Shown here: one piece after another, positions 8,219 to 16,642 of the stretch | Layout: each line of letters starts with the position of its first letter | Numbering within the stretch: the first letter of the stretch is position 1 | Assembly (NCBI GenBank): GCA_963739515.1 | Contig: CAVUAO010000006.1 | Span: forward strand, 8,882 to 72,881 | DNA length: 64,000 bases | Source: JBFYTX01 sp963739515 | Lineage (GTDB): Bacteria; Chloroflexota; Dehalococcoidia; Dehalococcoidales; RBG-16-60-22 | Direction of reading: 5' to 3' | Position numbers and translations under genes: made by a program | The notes under the pieces: generated by a model | Database searches by the model: none | Told to the model about the DNA's origin: nothing | The model's input: only the letters and a program-made list of their open reading frames with translations

Positions 8219-10026
8219 TCAGCGTCCGGCCTTGGTCAGGGTAGCCCCGGTTATTTTCCGCGTTATCAGCGCCGTGTAGTTATAAGGTGGTACCCGGTAG
8301 TAGTCCCAGGAGAACGCGCAGCCCGGCGCCCCGCCGGCGACGAAGAAATGCAGGTCCTCCGGCGATATCAGCACCGGCACCATCCCCCCCGACTTCAGTT
8401 CCGCCTCGAAAACTGTTTTGCGTTCGGCCGGGATCAAGGCCTATTTCTATGCCGGCCTTGATGCCCTTTTTCTCTATTTCGTTGAGTTCGTCATAAGGCA
8501 CGGATGTGCGTTTATACACCTCGTCCTGCAGTCCCTTCTGGTTAAAACCCATTCTATTGTATTCGGCCGCCAGCTCCGGGAAGAGAACGATATAGTAGTA
8601 GTTCGTCCCCTCGGATAAGCCAGGTCCCCCCGAGCCTGGTATCGCCCCCACTCCCTTCGACCCCCACCCGGGATAGCTGCGCCGCTGTCTCCTCTGGACA
8701 TCCTCGACTATCCGGTTAAGAATTTCTTCGGCCGTCCAGGTGCCGATCATCCCGCCGTAGAAGTGCTGCAGCGGGCCGGTCCCGTGAACCGAGGCCACCG
8801 TCACGCAGCTGTCAGTCGCAGCGAATCCCCGGCTGGCGTGGTAAGGCTGCCACGGGCTGAGGTCGGTATTTTCGGGGAAAGTGAAAAAGGTATGGCCCGG
8901 TATGCGGCCTATCAGTCCCATATCATTTACTGCGGGCCAGGTCCGCCCGATGTTCAGTGTGGCCAGCCGTATCGCCCGGCCGATGGTATTATTGGCGCGC
9001 CAGCCGTGACCCAGGAAACCCTATGCCGCCCTCCATCCCGATTTCTTTACCGATGGGCCCGCTCACGATGATGAGCAAATTGAACGAGCCGGCTGACGCC
9101 ATTAGATGCAGGTCGTCGTACTTTTCGTCCGCCAGGGCTTCCATGACGCCGATGATGACGGGCAGGTATTCCGGCCTGGCCCCCGCCATAACCGCGTTAA
9201 TAGCTATCTTTTCTATCGTGGCGACGCCCTGCTTGGGATTAAGGTTGCCGAGAATTTCTTCGGGGGCGCGTTTCGTCCCCGAGAGCATCCATTTGACACG
9301 TTCCGGGGTCGGGGGCACCAGGGGCAGCCCGTCGCCCCATTTTTTGTCGAGGTAAGTCTGGTTGAACGCCTCGGTCGCCTCAGGATAGGAGTCGCCGCTG
9401 ATGGTTATCTGCGCCGGTCCGTCTTCATCGCCCTTCTCCTGCGGCAGTCTTTTCTCGTCCGCGGTCAGGGGCCTGGTCAGGGCCGCGATGATGTCGTCGA
9501 AGACGTCTTCTACCAGCGGCCTGATGGTCTCCACTTTTCCTCTCAGTTTGTAAAAGTCCGCCGAGCTTATCTTCACGCGGCGCAGCCCCGGCATGCCGTT
9601 GTCCATTGATGCCGATTTCGCGTCGTCGTCGAAGGTAGTGCAGTTGATGAATACCCCGGGTTTCCCCATTTTCTCCAGTTTTACCGTGCCGGCCACGCCG
9701 ACAAATGTGCACGACCCTCAGTCGCCGACTCCGTAGACGAAGGTGTCGATTTGGGGCAGCCAGGCCTGGGCATCCTCCTCCCTGATTAAAAATGCCCCCC
9801 GCAGCAGGGTCGTGGTGGCTTTAGGGAATCTCTTTTTTAACATCTCGGCGAAAACGGTATAGAAGTTGTCCATGCCGGGTTTGTTGTTCCAGTAAAGTCC
9901 CACCCTCTTCCCGTTAAGGTCTTTCACGCGAGGGTTGGGGGCATAAGTCTTTTTAGCTTCGATGACGCCCCTGGGGTTAAGCACCTCGATTTGGACTTTC
10001 TTCGTTGCTGCCGTATTTTTTGCCAA
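8219..10026 (-). CDS. UGSC-family selenoprotein (in-frame UGA), two frameshifts
   Basis: A protein of about 600 residues in four pieces that join logically. Residues 1-102 end in FVYGVGD; the next codon is TGA (9718-9720) and the text continues GSCTFVGVAGTVKLEK without a break. This is the U-G-S-C motif that defines the UGSC (seleno)protein family, whose other members have Cys at U. Two single-base shifts follow: near 9020 (repaired text GFLGHGWRANNTIGRAIR) and near 8440 (GIEIG to LIPAERKTVFEAEL). The start is a TTG with AGGAG 7 bases upstream. Function is unknown; the motif suggests a thiol/selenol redox site. No selA, selB, selC or selD gene lies in the window. The frameshifts may be read errors or real decay. 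Confidence 0.82.
9685..9720 (-). promoter_or_regulatory. Candidate bacterial SECIS hairpin after the UGA
   Basis: Directly after the TGA, CGTGC (9713-9709) pairs with GCACG (9689-9685), and above an 8-base bulge CGGC-GTG-GCCG (9700-9690) forms a 4-bp stem with a 3-base loop containing G. The loop is about 21-23 bases from the UGA, within the 16-37 range usual for bacterial SECIS elements. Folding was done by eye only. Confidence 0.5.
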
Positions 10027-10114
10027 GATGCTCTCCTTTATTGTTTACTGAATAGAAATGAAAATTTTCTGGGTTTATTAATTATGAATATCACGAACGT
10101 AAAATGTCAATTTT

Positions 10115-10999
10115 TTATTTGATGTTTTCGTTCTTGATATACCGTCCCGCCCGGACGACCGTAAAGTGAAATATCGGCCTATCGACGCGCCGGAGAATCA
10201 GCGGGCAGTGTTTCATGCCCGCCGGGACGAATATCATGCACGACTTCGTGATAATCTGTTTTTCATCTTCCAGCCATATCTCTATCTCGCCGCCGAGGTC
10301 GTAAGGCTTTTTAGCATCGTTGCTGAAGAAACCGATGATTTCATCGTGGTCATGCGTGTGCGGCTTGTCATCGATGGTCATGGCGGCTTTGAGATACCAG
10401 GAGGCGTTCATGTTGAAAGCCCCGGGGACGACGTCCTCGTCCATCCAGAGAATGCGTTGGGCATATTTGTTATAAACCGGCGCGATTTTCTTTCTTTCCT
10501 CCGGCTCCTTAAGCTCGGTGACGACATACTTGCTATACTTGGATTTGGACACTTCATTCTCCTTTACGTCTTTCATAATCCATTGGCCTCCGGTGACGAC
10601 CGAGAAGTGGAAAATAGGCTTATCCACGCGCTTTAAAAGAAGAGGGGAGTGCTTCATACCCGACGGGATAAAGACCATGGCGCTTTTGGTAATGGTTTGT
10701 TTTTCATCCCCCAGCCAGAACTCTACCTCCCCGTGAAGGTCGTAGGGGTTACCGGCATCGTTACCGAAGAAGCCGAGGATTTCATCCTCATCATGCTCAT
10801 GCGGGGGCGGCCCTTTATCTAACGTTTTCAAATACCAGGAGCAATTCATCTGGAAAGCCCCCGGTACAATGTCCTTATCTATCCAGAGGATACGTTTGGC
10901 AAAGGTGGCATACCGCGTCGCAGCTTCCGGAGAGAAACTCGGCGTATCCGGCGTCTTTAGTTTCGTGATTACGTATTTGTTGTATCTGGATTCAGGCAT
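10115..10999 (-). CDS. Tandem double-cupin protein
   Basis: A 294-residue protein made of two homologous halves. Half 1 has YNKYVITKLKTP, ILWIDKDIVPGAFQMN, PHEHDEDEILGFF and IPSGMKHSPLLLKRVDKPI; half 2 repeats these as YSKYVVTELKEP, ILWMDEDVVPGAFNMN, HTHDHDEIIGFF and VPAGMKHCPLILRRVDRPI. Each half keeps the HxH and downstream His expected of a metal-binding cupin. The ATG at 10999 is used; a longer open frame continues upstream but lies antisense to ffh. It is the first gene of the leftward unit containing the UGSC gene. The single-domain cupin at 40,012 is a relative. No substrate can be assigned. Confidence 0.8.
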   Translation of the reverse strand: MPESRYNKYVITKLKTPDTPSFSPEAATRYATFAKRILWIDKDIVPGAFQMNCSWYLKTLDKGPPPHEHDEDEILGFFGNDAGNPYDLHGEVEFWLGDEKQTITKSAMVFIPSGMKHSPLLLKRVDKPIFHFSVVTGGQWIMKDVKENEVSKSKYSKYVVTELKEPEERKKIAPVYNKYAQRILWMDEDVVPGAFNMNASWYLKAAMTIDDKPHTHDHDEIIGFFSNDAKKPYDLGGEIEIWLEDEKQIITKSCMIFVPAGMKHCPLILRRVDRPIFHFTVVRAGRYIKNENIK

Positions 11000-11029
11000 G
11001 ATTGGTTCTTTCAAAAAGCGACTATGGAT

Positions 11030-11057
11030 ATTGTAGCATTTTTCCAGTGATGAGCAA
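11030..11057 (-). promoter_or_regulatory. Leftward promoter of the cupin-UGSC unit
   Basis: On the minus strand TTGCTC (11057-11052), 16 bases, TACAAT (11035-11030), followed by the cupin ATG at 10999. It abuts the rightward ffh promoter, whose -35 begins at 11060, so the two units are read divergently from one short region. Confidence 0.5.
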
Positions 11058-11059
11058 AT

Positions 11060-11096
11060 TTGCCCCACTCTCCTTTTCCCCTTATAATTAAAGCGT
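11060..11096 (+). promoter_or_regulatory. ffh promoter, probably leaderless transcript
   Basis: TTGCCC at 11060-11065, a 17-base spacer, and a perfect TATAAT at 11083-11088. The ATG of ffh is only 8 bases after the -10, where transcription should start, and no Shine-Dalgarno sequence is present. Confidence 0.65.
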
Positions 11097-12431
11097 ATGT
11101 TTGAAGTCCTCTCGGAAAAGCTGGGTGCCGTATTTCGCCTGCTGGGCAGCCGCGGCAAGCTCACAGAAAAAGACATTGATGAAGCCCTGCGCCAGGTGCG
11201 GCTGGCTTTGTTGGAGGCGGACGTTAATTTTAAGGTAGTCAAGGACTTTACCACGCGTGTCCGGGAGCGCGCCATCGGCAAGGAAGTCATGGAGAGCCTC
11301 TCGCCCGGGCAGCAGATGATTAAAATCGTTAACGAGGAACTCATCAAGACCCTCGGCGAGGGCGCTTCGAGCAAGATGGTATCTGTTTCCCAGCCGCCCG
11401 CCGTCATCATGATGGTCGGCCTGCAGGGCAGCGGCAAGACCACCACCGCCGCCAAGCTGGCTTTGCTTTTAAAACATGGCGGCCAGAAACCCCTGCTGGT
11501 GGCGGCGGACAATCGCCGTCCCGCTGCGATCGAGCAGCTGGTCACTCTGGGAAAACAGCTCGATGTCCCGGTGTATAGCGAAGACCCTAAAGCGACTGCC
11601 TGGGACATCTGCACCCGCGGTCTAGTCGAGGCCAAGCGAATCGCCGCCACTCATATCATCGTCGATACCGCCGGCCGACTTCACATCGATGAGGAACTGA
11701 TGGCTGAACTCGAGCGGATAAAAAAGGTGGTAAAACCGGACGAAGTGCTGCTGGTGGTGGATGCCATGACCGGCCAGGACGCCGTCCGCGTCGCCGAGGA
11801 GTTTCACGCCAAGGTCAGCCTGACCGGCCTCATCATGACCAAGATGGATGGTGACGCCCGCGGCGGCGCCGCCCTCTCGATCCGCTGGGTGAGCGGGGTG
11901 CCCATCAAGTTCATGGGCGTCGGTGAAAAGCTCGATGCTTTCGAGCCGTTCTATCCCGATAGGCTCGCCTCGCGCATTCTGGGCATGGGCGATGTCCTCA
12001 CCTTTATCGAAAAAGCGGAAAAGACCATCGACGAAAAGAAAGCCCTGGAGCTGCAAAAGAAAATTCAGAAGTCCGGGTTCAACCTGGAGGACTTTTTAGA
12101 CCAGCTTAAAACCATCCGGAAAATGGGGCCGATTGCCCAGATCGCCGAGATGCTGCCGGGGTTTTCCCGGCTGGCGAGCAAATTGCCCGACGGCGCCCAG
12201 GAAGCCCAGCTCAAGAAGGTGGAATCGATCATCCTCTCCATGACCCCCCAGGAAAGGCGGAACCCGAGTATTATCGGGGGCAGCCGACGCAAGCGTATCG
12301 CCCGCGGTTCCGGCACCGGCACTCATGATGTCAATCAGCTCCTCAACCAGTTCACCCAGATGCAAAAGCTCATCAAGATGGGTGCCAGCGGCAAGCTGCC
12401 CAAGAACATGATGGGGATGTTCAAGGGGTAG
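11097..12431 (+). CDS. ffh: Signal recognition particle GTPase Ffh
   Basis: A 444-residue SRP54-family protein. The N domain is followed by the G domain: P-loop GLQGSGKTTTAAKLA (near residue 104), VDTAGRLHID (G3) and TKMDGDARGG (G4 region). The C-terminal M domain has the methionine-rich signal-sequence and SRP RNA binding region and ends KLPKNMMGMFKG. It binds signal peptides emerging from the ribosome and delivers the complex to FtsY at the membrane. The gene stands alone between divergent units. An AAAACGAAT repeat array follows directly after its stop. Confidence 0.97.
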   Translation: MFEVLSEKLGAVFRLLGSRGKLTEKDIDEALRQVRLALLEADVNFKVVKDFTTRVRERAIGKEVMESLSPGQQMIKIVNEELIKTLGEGASSKMVSVSQPPAVIMMVGLQGSGKTTTAAKLALLLKHGGQKPLLVAADNRRPAAIEQLVTLGKQLDVPVYSEDPKATAWDICTRGLVEAKRIAATHIIVDTAGRLHIDEELMAELERIKKVVKPDEVLLVVDAMTGQDAVRVAEEFHAKVSLTGLIMTKMDGDARGGAALSIRWVSGVPIKFMGVGEKLDAFEPFYPDRLASRILGMGDVLTFIEKAEKTIDEKKALELQKKIQKSGFNLEDFLDQLKTIRKMGPIAQIAEMLPGFSRLASKLPDGAQEAQLKKVESIILSMTPQERRNPSIIGGSRRKRIARGSGTGTHDVNQLLNQFTQMQKLIKMGASGKLPKNMMGMFKG

Positions 12432-12454
12432 CGACCCTCTTCAGCTATACGGAT

Positions 12455-12640
12455 TCGCCGAGGGCATTCGTTATTCGTTTTTTAGATTTTATCTTTTCTG
12501 TTTTGTAGCTAAATTCCGTAATTTCGTAGCTGGTATTCGTTTTTAGATTATGGTAAATCAGCTTCAATTTTCCGTGTATTCGTTTTTCGATTTATGGTAA
12601 GTCAGCTACAAAATCCGGGTATTCGTTTTGATTGCCTCGC
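12455..12640 (-). repeat. Spaced AAAACGAAT array beside the ffh 3' end (array B)
   Basis: Read on the minus strand, this contains four units ending in AAAACGAATA or AAAAAACGAAT, with spacers carrying GAAGCTGATTTACCATAATCT or the close GTAGCTGACTTACCATAAATC. The unit nearest the ffh stop is doubled (AAAAAACGAATAACGAAT). This is the same family and the same orientation relative to the gene's 3' end as the array after sbcC at 2,583-2,759. Confidence 0.75.
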
Positions 12641-12707
12641 AATACCGGCATTGCCGACATATGATGCAATTATAAAACGATAACCGACAGTCAGCAATAG
12701 ATATTTG

Positions 12708-13955
12708 TCACCCGTTGCGAGAAGGACTTACTTCACCCGACGGCTTCTCTGCCGCTTTTTCATTTTCCAGGTTCATCAGCGGCTTACTCAACATGGCCAG
12801 GAAAAGGATAACCAGCCATGCCCCAGCGGCGATCCAATAGAGTGAACGTATATCTAACGTATCGGCTACCGGGCCGGCAATCACCAGCGCGAGCGGCATC
12901 ATCAGCGTCACGATAGAACCGTATAACGCGAATACCCGGCCCTGCATGTCTCTAGCGATGACCGAATTCATGATGGCGGTTAGCGGCGCATTGACCAAAG
13001 CATTGCCCACGCCCAAAAAAAGCAGGGCGGGAATGGTGGTGGTATAGAAAATACCGGGGGATGTGAACCCTATCGCTACGCTGCATGGTATCATGATCGA
13101 AAAACCCAGCAAAGCCGTCCATATGCGTTTTTTTAATCCTCCCCATAACCCCAGCAATAAACCCCCGGCAATCCCGCCAATTCCCTGGGCGGAAACCACC
13201 CAGCCCAATTTGATGACGTCCCCCGCCAGATGCTTATTCACCAGTACCGGAAAGAGATTGGCCGCCGGCGTCGCGAAGAAGACTAGCAAAGCCATCATAC
13301 CAATCAGCATGACCAGTCCCGGTCTTGACCAGATATAACGGAAGCCCTGCCTTATATCGCCAAAGTAATTGGCCTTGGCTGCCAGGGTGGTACGCGGCGG
13401 CGGCGGTATCGCCAGCGGAATTAGGCAGGCAATCGCGATGATGGCCGTGATGATATCCACGGAAAGCACGCCCTGCATGGGCAGCGTATCCATGAGAAAA
13501 GCGCCGGCGACCGGCGCGACTATTCTTATAGCATACTGCAGCATCTGGAAAAGCCCATTGGCACGCGTCAGCTGTTTTTCCGGCACGAGCATGGGGATGG
13601 AAGCTCCCAGGGCCGGGTTCTGGAATACCCCGCCGATGGCCCGGCCCACCATAATGGCATAAATGTGCCATATCTGAACGGTGCTGGTATAGAACAGGAC
13701 GACCAGCACCACGGTGAATAGGGCGGTGGAAAGGTCGGCGAAAATCATGATCTTTTTGCGGCTCCACCGGTCGATAAGTGGTCCGACGAAAGGCCCCAGG
13801 ACAATCCTCGGTAATAACGCCGCCATCAAGGCGGTGGAGAGGACTATGGCGGAACCGGTGGCCCGGGTCAGGTACCATGCCAGCGCAAAATCGACGACGG
13901 CGCTACCGAACAGGGAAGCCGCCTGGCTGGACCAAAGGACAAAGAATTTTTTCAT
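12708..13955 (-). CDS. MFS efflux transporter (MFS_3 / macrolide-efflux type)
   Basis: A 415-residue major facilitator with about 12 membrane segments. The N-terminal text FFVLWSSQAASLFGSAVVDFALAW and the loop GPLIDRWSRKKIMIFADL (motif A variant between helices 2 and 3) are typical of the MFS_3 / MefA-EntS subfamily of drug and siderophore exporters. Its start overlaps the stop of the TetR gene by 4 bases, so the pair is translationally coupled and the pump is likely the regulator's target. The substrate is not predictable. Confidence 0.85.
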   Translation of the reverse strand: MKKFFVLWSSQAASLFGSAVVDFALAWYLTRATGSAIVLSTALMAALLPRIVLGPFVGPLIDRWSRKKIMIFADLSTALFTVVLVVLFYTSTVQIWHIYAIMVGRAIGGVFQNPALGASIPMLVPEKQLTRANGLFQMLQYAIRIVAPVAGAFLMDTLPMQGVLSVDIITAIIAIACLIPLAIPPPPRTTLAAKANYFGDIRQGFRYIWSRPGLVMLIGMMALLVFFATPAANLFPVLVNKHLAGDVIKLGWVVSAQGIGGIAGGLLLGLWGGLKKRIWTALLGFSIMIPCSVAIGFTSPGIFYTTTIPALLFLGVGNALVNAPLTAIMNSVIARDMQGRVFALYGSIVTLMMPLALVIAGPVADTLDIRSLYWIAAGAWLVILFLAMLSKPLMNLENEKAAEKPSGEVSPSRNG

Positions 13956-14653
13956 AAACCGGAATGTTTTTTCACGTATTCTTTTTCGGATGTGTGAAGT
14001 TTTGATAAAAGCTGGCCTGTTTTTCGTGGCCTTTTTGGTGGGCTGGAGAAGATGCCTTTTATCATTGCTTCACAAACCTCCTCATAAGCATCTATATCGA
14101 TTTCGGGGTTCAACATTTTATGGATTGCATTCGCAAATATCATGCCCATTACGGCACGGGCAACTGCCAGAGGGTCAAGACTGGCGTTGAACGTTCCCGC
14201 TTGTTGGCTATGTTTGATAAACTCGATGAGCCTGATATGAGTAGCATCTTGCCACTTGAGCATAGCTTCACGAATGGCGTTATTACGGCTGGCCTCTGAA
14301 TAAAAATCTAGTTGCACGCTGAAACTATGATTGATATCATTCTGCTTAATGGTAGAAAGCCAGAACCGGATAAAGTTAATTAATGATTCATTCGGATTTT
14401 CGGAAATAAGCGGTGCTATCGTCGACAATGTCCATTCATGGTATTCCTTTACAACCTCGATAACGATGTCGTCTTTGCTAGGGAAATAATTATAGACAGC
14501 CCCGGGACTTAATTTAGTAGCATCGTAAATATCCTGCATGGTGGTATTGTGAAAGCCTTTTTCCATAAAACATTGATAGGCGGCTTCCAGAATCTCTTTA
14601 CGCCTGGCTTCCAGGTAGGCTTGAGGCACTTTAGGTGACATAGCAACCTCCAT
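13952..14653 (-). CDS. TetR-family transcriptional regulator
   Basis: A 233-residue regulator. The N-terminal helix-turn-helix reads RRKEILEAAYQCFMEKGFHNTT followed by TKLSPGAVYNYFPSKDDIV, the standard TetR DNA-binding segment; the rest is a helical ligand-binding domain. It is the first gene of a TetR-MFS pair. A 7+2+7 palindrome lies inside its promoter, so it is probably self-repressing and released by a substrate of the pump (known logic of such pairs). Confidence 0.92.
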   Translation of the reverse strand: MEVAMSPKVPQAYLEARRKEILEAAYQCFMEKGFHNTTMQDIYDATKLSPGAVYNYFPSKDDIVIEVVKEYHEWTLSTIAPLISENPNESLINFIRFWLSTIKQNDINHSFSVQLDFYSEASRNNAIREAMLKWQDATHIRLIEFIKHSQQAGTFNASLDPLAVARAVMGMIFANAIHKMLNPEIDIDAYEEVCEAMIKGIFSSPPKRPRKTGQLLSKLHTSEKEYVKKHSGL

Positions 14654-14672
14654 AAATAGATTGTACGGTTTA

Positions 14673-14701
14673 TTTATAGACTAAATAGTCTATTTTGTCA
14701 A
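14673..14701 (-). promoter_or_regulatory. tetR-MFS promoter with overlapping operator
   Basis: Minus strand: TTGACA (14701-14696), 17-base spacer, TATAAA (14678-14673). A perfect inverted repeat TAGACTA-AA-TAGTCTA (14677-14692) fills the spacer and touches the -10, the position expected for a TetR operator that blocks RNA polymerase. Confidence 0.75.
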
Positions 14702-14763
14702 GAGGGGAATGGCGGCGGGATGCCTAGGGTATGGGTAAACGATAGTCGGAAATTAAAGCGGTT

Positions 14764-15672
14764 TTAGAGCCAGCCAATTTTTTTGAAGATGAAAAAGAAT
14801 ACACCCATGATGGCGAATTGAGCGCCGATAACCAGCGGATATACCCACCATATCTGTAGTTCCGGCATATGAATAAAGTTCATCCCGAAGTGGCTGGCGA
14901 TCAGGGTGGGCAGCATGAGAATCACCGTTATCGAGGTCAGCTTTTTCAGGACATTATTGAGGTTTATAATTTTCGTGTTAAGCTCTTCGGTGGATTTCAT
15001 TTCATGGTCCTGGCGGAGGTCTTTCAGGTTGGCTAGCCGCCTTCGGCACCGGGCCTGCAAACTCTGGCTCTCGGCGATGAGAACACGGTAGTCGAAGACG
15101 ATATATTGCGTTTCCACCTGCTTATAACGCCGTTCCTGGAGACCGATAACCAGGTCGTGGAATTCTTCGAGCCTATCGCTAAAACGCTCGAACTCACGAG
15201 TCAGGGCACGATACTCTTCATGGTTGAAATCTTCTTCCAGTTTCCTGATTCCTTTGCCGAGAGTCTCCAGCTGCTGGATATGTTTATCCAGGATTTGGTT
15301 AATCACCAGAAAGGCGATAATCGTGCTCTTGCCGAAGGGCTTTTCTAAAATATCCTCAAACTCTTTGACCATCACGGGCGACGGCGCGTACTGGGAATAG
15401 ATAAAAATTTTATCTTCCGTGAGAAAAAGCAGATTATCCGGTTTGTTACTATTGTATTCCTTGATATTAAGCAGCAAATATTGGCTGGAAACTTGAGAGA
15501 AGTCCGTGTTAAGTTCCAGCAGGGAGGCAAGGTCGAATTCAACCCCGAATGAAGATTTTATGGCTCTGGCAAAGGAATCAATGTCAGGAAGCGACTGGAA
15601 AAGTTCTTCCGGTTGAAGTTCATCACCGCCGGCGTGAAATTCAAATTGTAGTTCGTTTGATTGTTCGTCCAC
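14764..15672 (-). CDS. corA: CorA-family divalent cation transporter
   Basis: A 302-residue CorA/MRS2-type channel. The large N-terminal cytoplasmic domain ends in a long charged helix (about residues 150-240). The first transmembrane helix ends with the family's selectivity motif GMNFIHMPE, and a second transmembrane helix and a basic end (KKIGWL) follow. CorA pentamers carry Mg2+, and in some members Co2+ or Ni2+. The gene is monocistronic in appearance, read leftward. Confidence 0.9.
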   Translation of the reverse strand: MDEQSNELQFEFHAGGDELQPEELFQSLPDIDSFARAIKSSFGVEFDLASLLELNTDFSQVSSQYLLLNIKEYNSNKPDNLLFLTEDKIFIYSQYAPSPVMVKEFEDILEKPFGKSTIIAFLVINQILDKHIQQLETLGKGIRKLEEDFNHEEYRALTREFERFSDRLEEFHDLVIGLQERRYKQVETQYIVFDYRVLIAESQSLQARCRRRLANLKDLRQDHEMKSTEELNTKIINLNNVLKKLTSITVILMLPTLIASHFGMNFIHMPELQIWWVYPLVIGAQFAIMGVFFFIFKKIGWL

Positions 15673-15722
15673 CGAAATATCCGCTGAATCTATATTTTTA
15701 GACTATCTTTACTACGTTTTAA

Positions 15723-16616
15723 CTAAAGTATCGCCAGCAGCTCTTTCGCCAGCCGCATCGTGTTAGCGCTATAGGGCAGGATGTACAGGCCGTCCTCGGT
15801 ATAGCGCCCATGCAAGTCTTCGTTCCTCAGCTTTGCCAGGACATCGGCGTGTTTTGCCACAGCCATGTCCGCGAGCAGGCTCCCGGCGGCGTAATTAGCC
15901 AGCGCATCACCGCTATCGAGGTGCTGGAAGATGAGCGGCAATATCAGGTCTCCCTTGTCTCGGTAAAGATCGAGGAGCTGTTGATAGGGTTCCGTCTTCG
16001 TCCAGAAGGGGTCGCTCCTGACGGCGTACTGGGGGTCAACGAGGGCGGTCATCAGTTGCTGGTACTGGTCTTCGAATTGCTGTTTGATCGCCGAGCCAAT
16101 CTTATCGATGAGTCCGGCTATTTTATTTGTTTCGGCGTCGGTAAAGTAAGCCGTTTCCAGGATATTGCCGGGCGGTTCAACATTTTCGTATTTATAGCCC
16201 TGGGCTTCCATAGATTTGGTATCGATGGTGATGGGCGGATACCAGGCGAGATTAATCTCGCCTTCAGTTAGCTCATCGATGCGTCTGACCTCCAGGCCGT
16301 CTTTCAGCAGGACCACGGTAATCGGTTTATCCGGCGTTTTGTTGGTGATTTTACCGGAAATTTCCGTGGCGGGGATATTGTATTCGTAGATGGTCTTGGT
16401 TGAGGTGAAGGTGCCTTCGACCTCGGACTCCTTGGTATCGCTCCCGATAAGGTTTTTCACGGTATAAGTGCAAGAGCCCGTAAACTCTGCCCCCGGCGGC
16501 CCGGTTACGCGGAAGGTGAACCGGGCGTTATCCTGGCTGATGGCGCAGCCGGAAATGCCGGCCAGGAGTCCGGCAAATACGATGCCTACGATGACCAGTC
16601 TCAAGCCCTTTTTCAT
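15723..16616 (-). CDS. Predicted lipoprotein of unknown function
   Basis: A 297-residue secreted protein. The N-terminus has two lysines, a hydrophobic core and lipobox LAGISGC at residues 19-25, so it should be lipid-anchored after cleavage before Cys. The first part is beta-rich (FRVTGPPGAEFTGSCTYTVKN), the C-terminal half is helical with a HEAT-like run (PLIFQHLDSGDALANYAAGSLLAD). I recognise no named family. It is read in the same direction as rpoD, 26 bases downstream of it, and may be its operon partner. Confidence 0.65.
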   Translation of the reverse strand: MKKGLRLVIVGIVFAGLLAGISGCAISQDNARFTFRVTGPPGAEFTGSCTYTVKNLIGSDTKESEVEGTFTSTKTIYEYNIPATEISGKITNKTPDKPITVVLLKDGLEVRRIDELTEGEINLAWYPPITIDTKSMEAQGYKYENVEPPGNILETAYFTDAETNKIAGLIDKIGSAIKQQFEDQYQQLMTALVDPQYAVRSDPFWTKTEPYQQLLDLYRDKGDLILPLIFQHLDSGDALANYAAGSLLADMAVAKHADVLAKLRNEDLHGRYTEDGLYILPYSANTMRLAKELLAIL

Positions 16617-16642
16617 TGCCGCTTATCCGTTAACAGGATAAT

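Noticed and set aside
9718..9720. TGA as a true stop between two genes
   Set aside because: The downstream part lacks its own ribosome site at the right place, and the text GVGD-U-GSC matches the family motif across the codon.
11000..11650. N-terminal extension of the double cupin gene by about 217 codons
   Set aside because: It is antisense to the start of ffh and shows no domain; the cupin homology begins at the ATG 10999.
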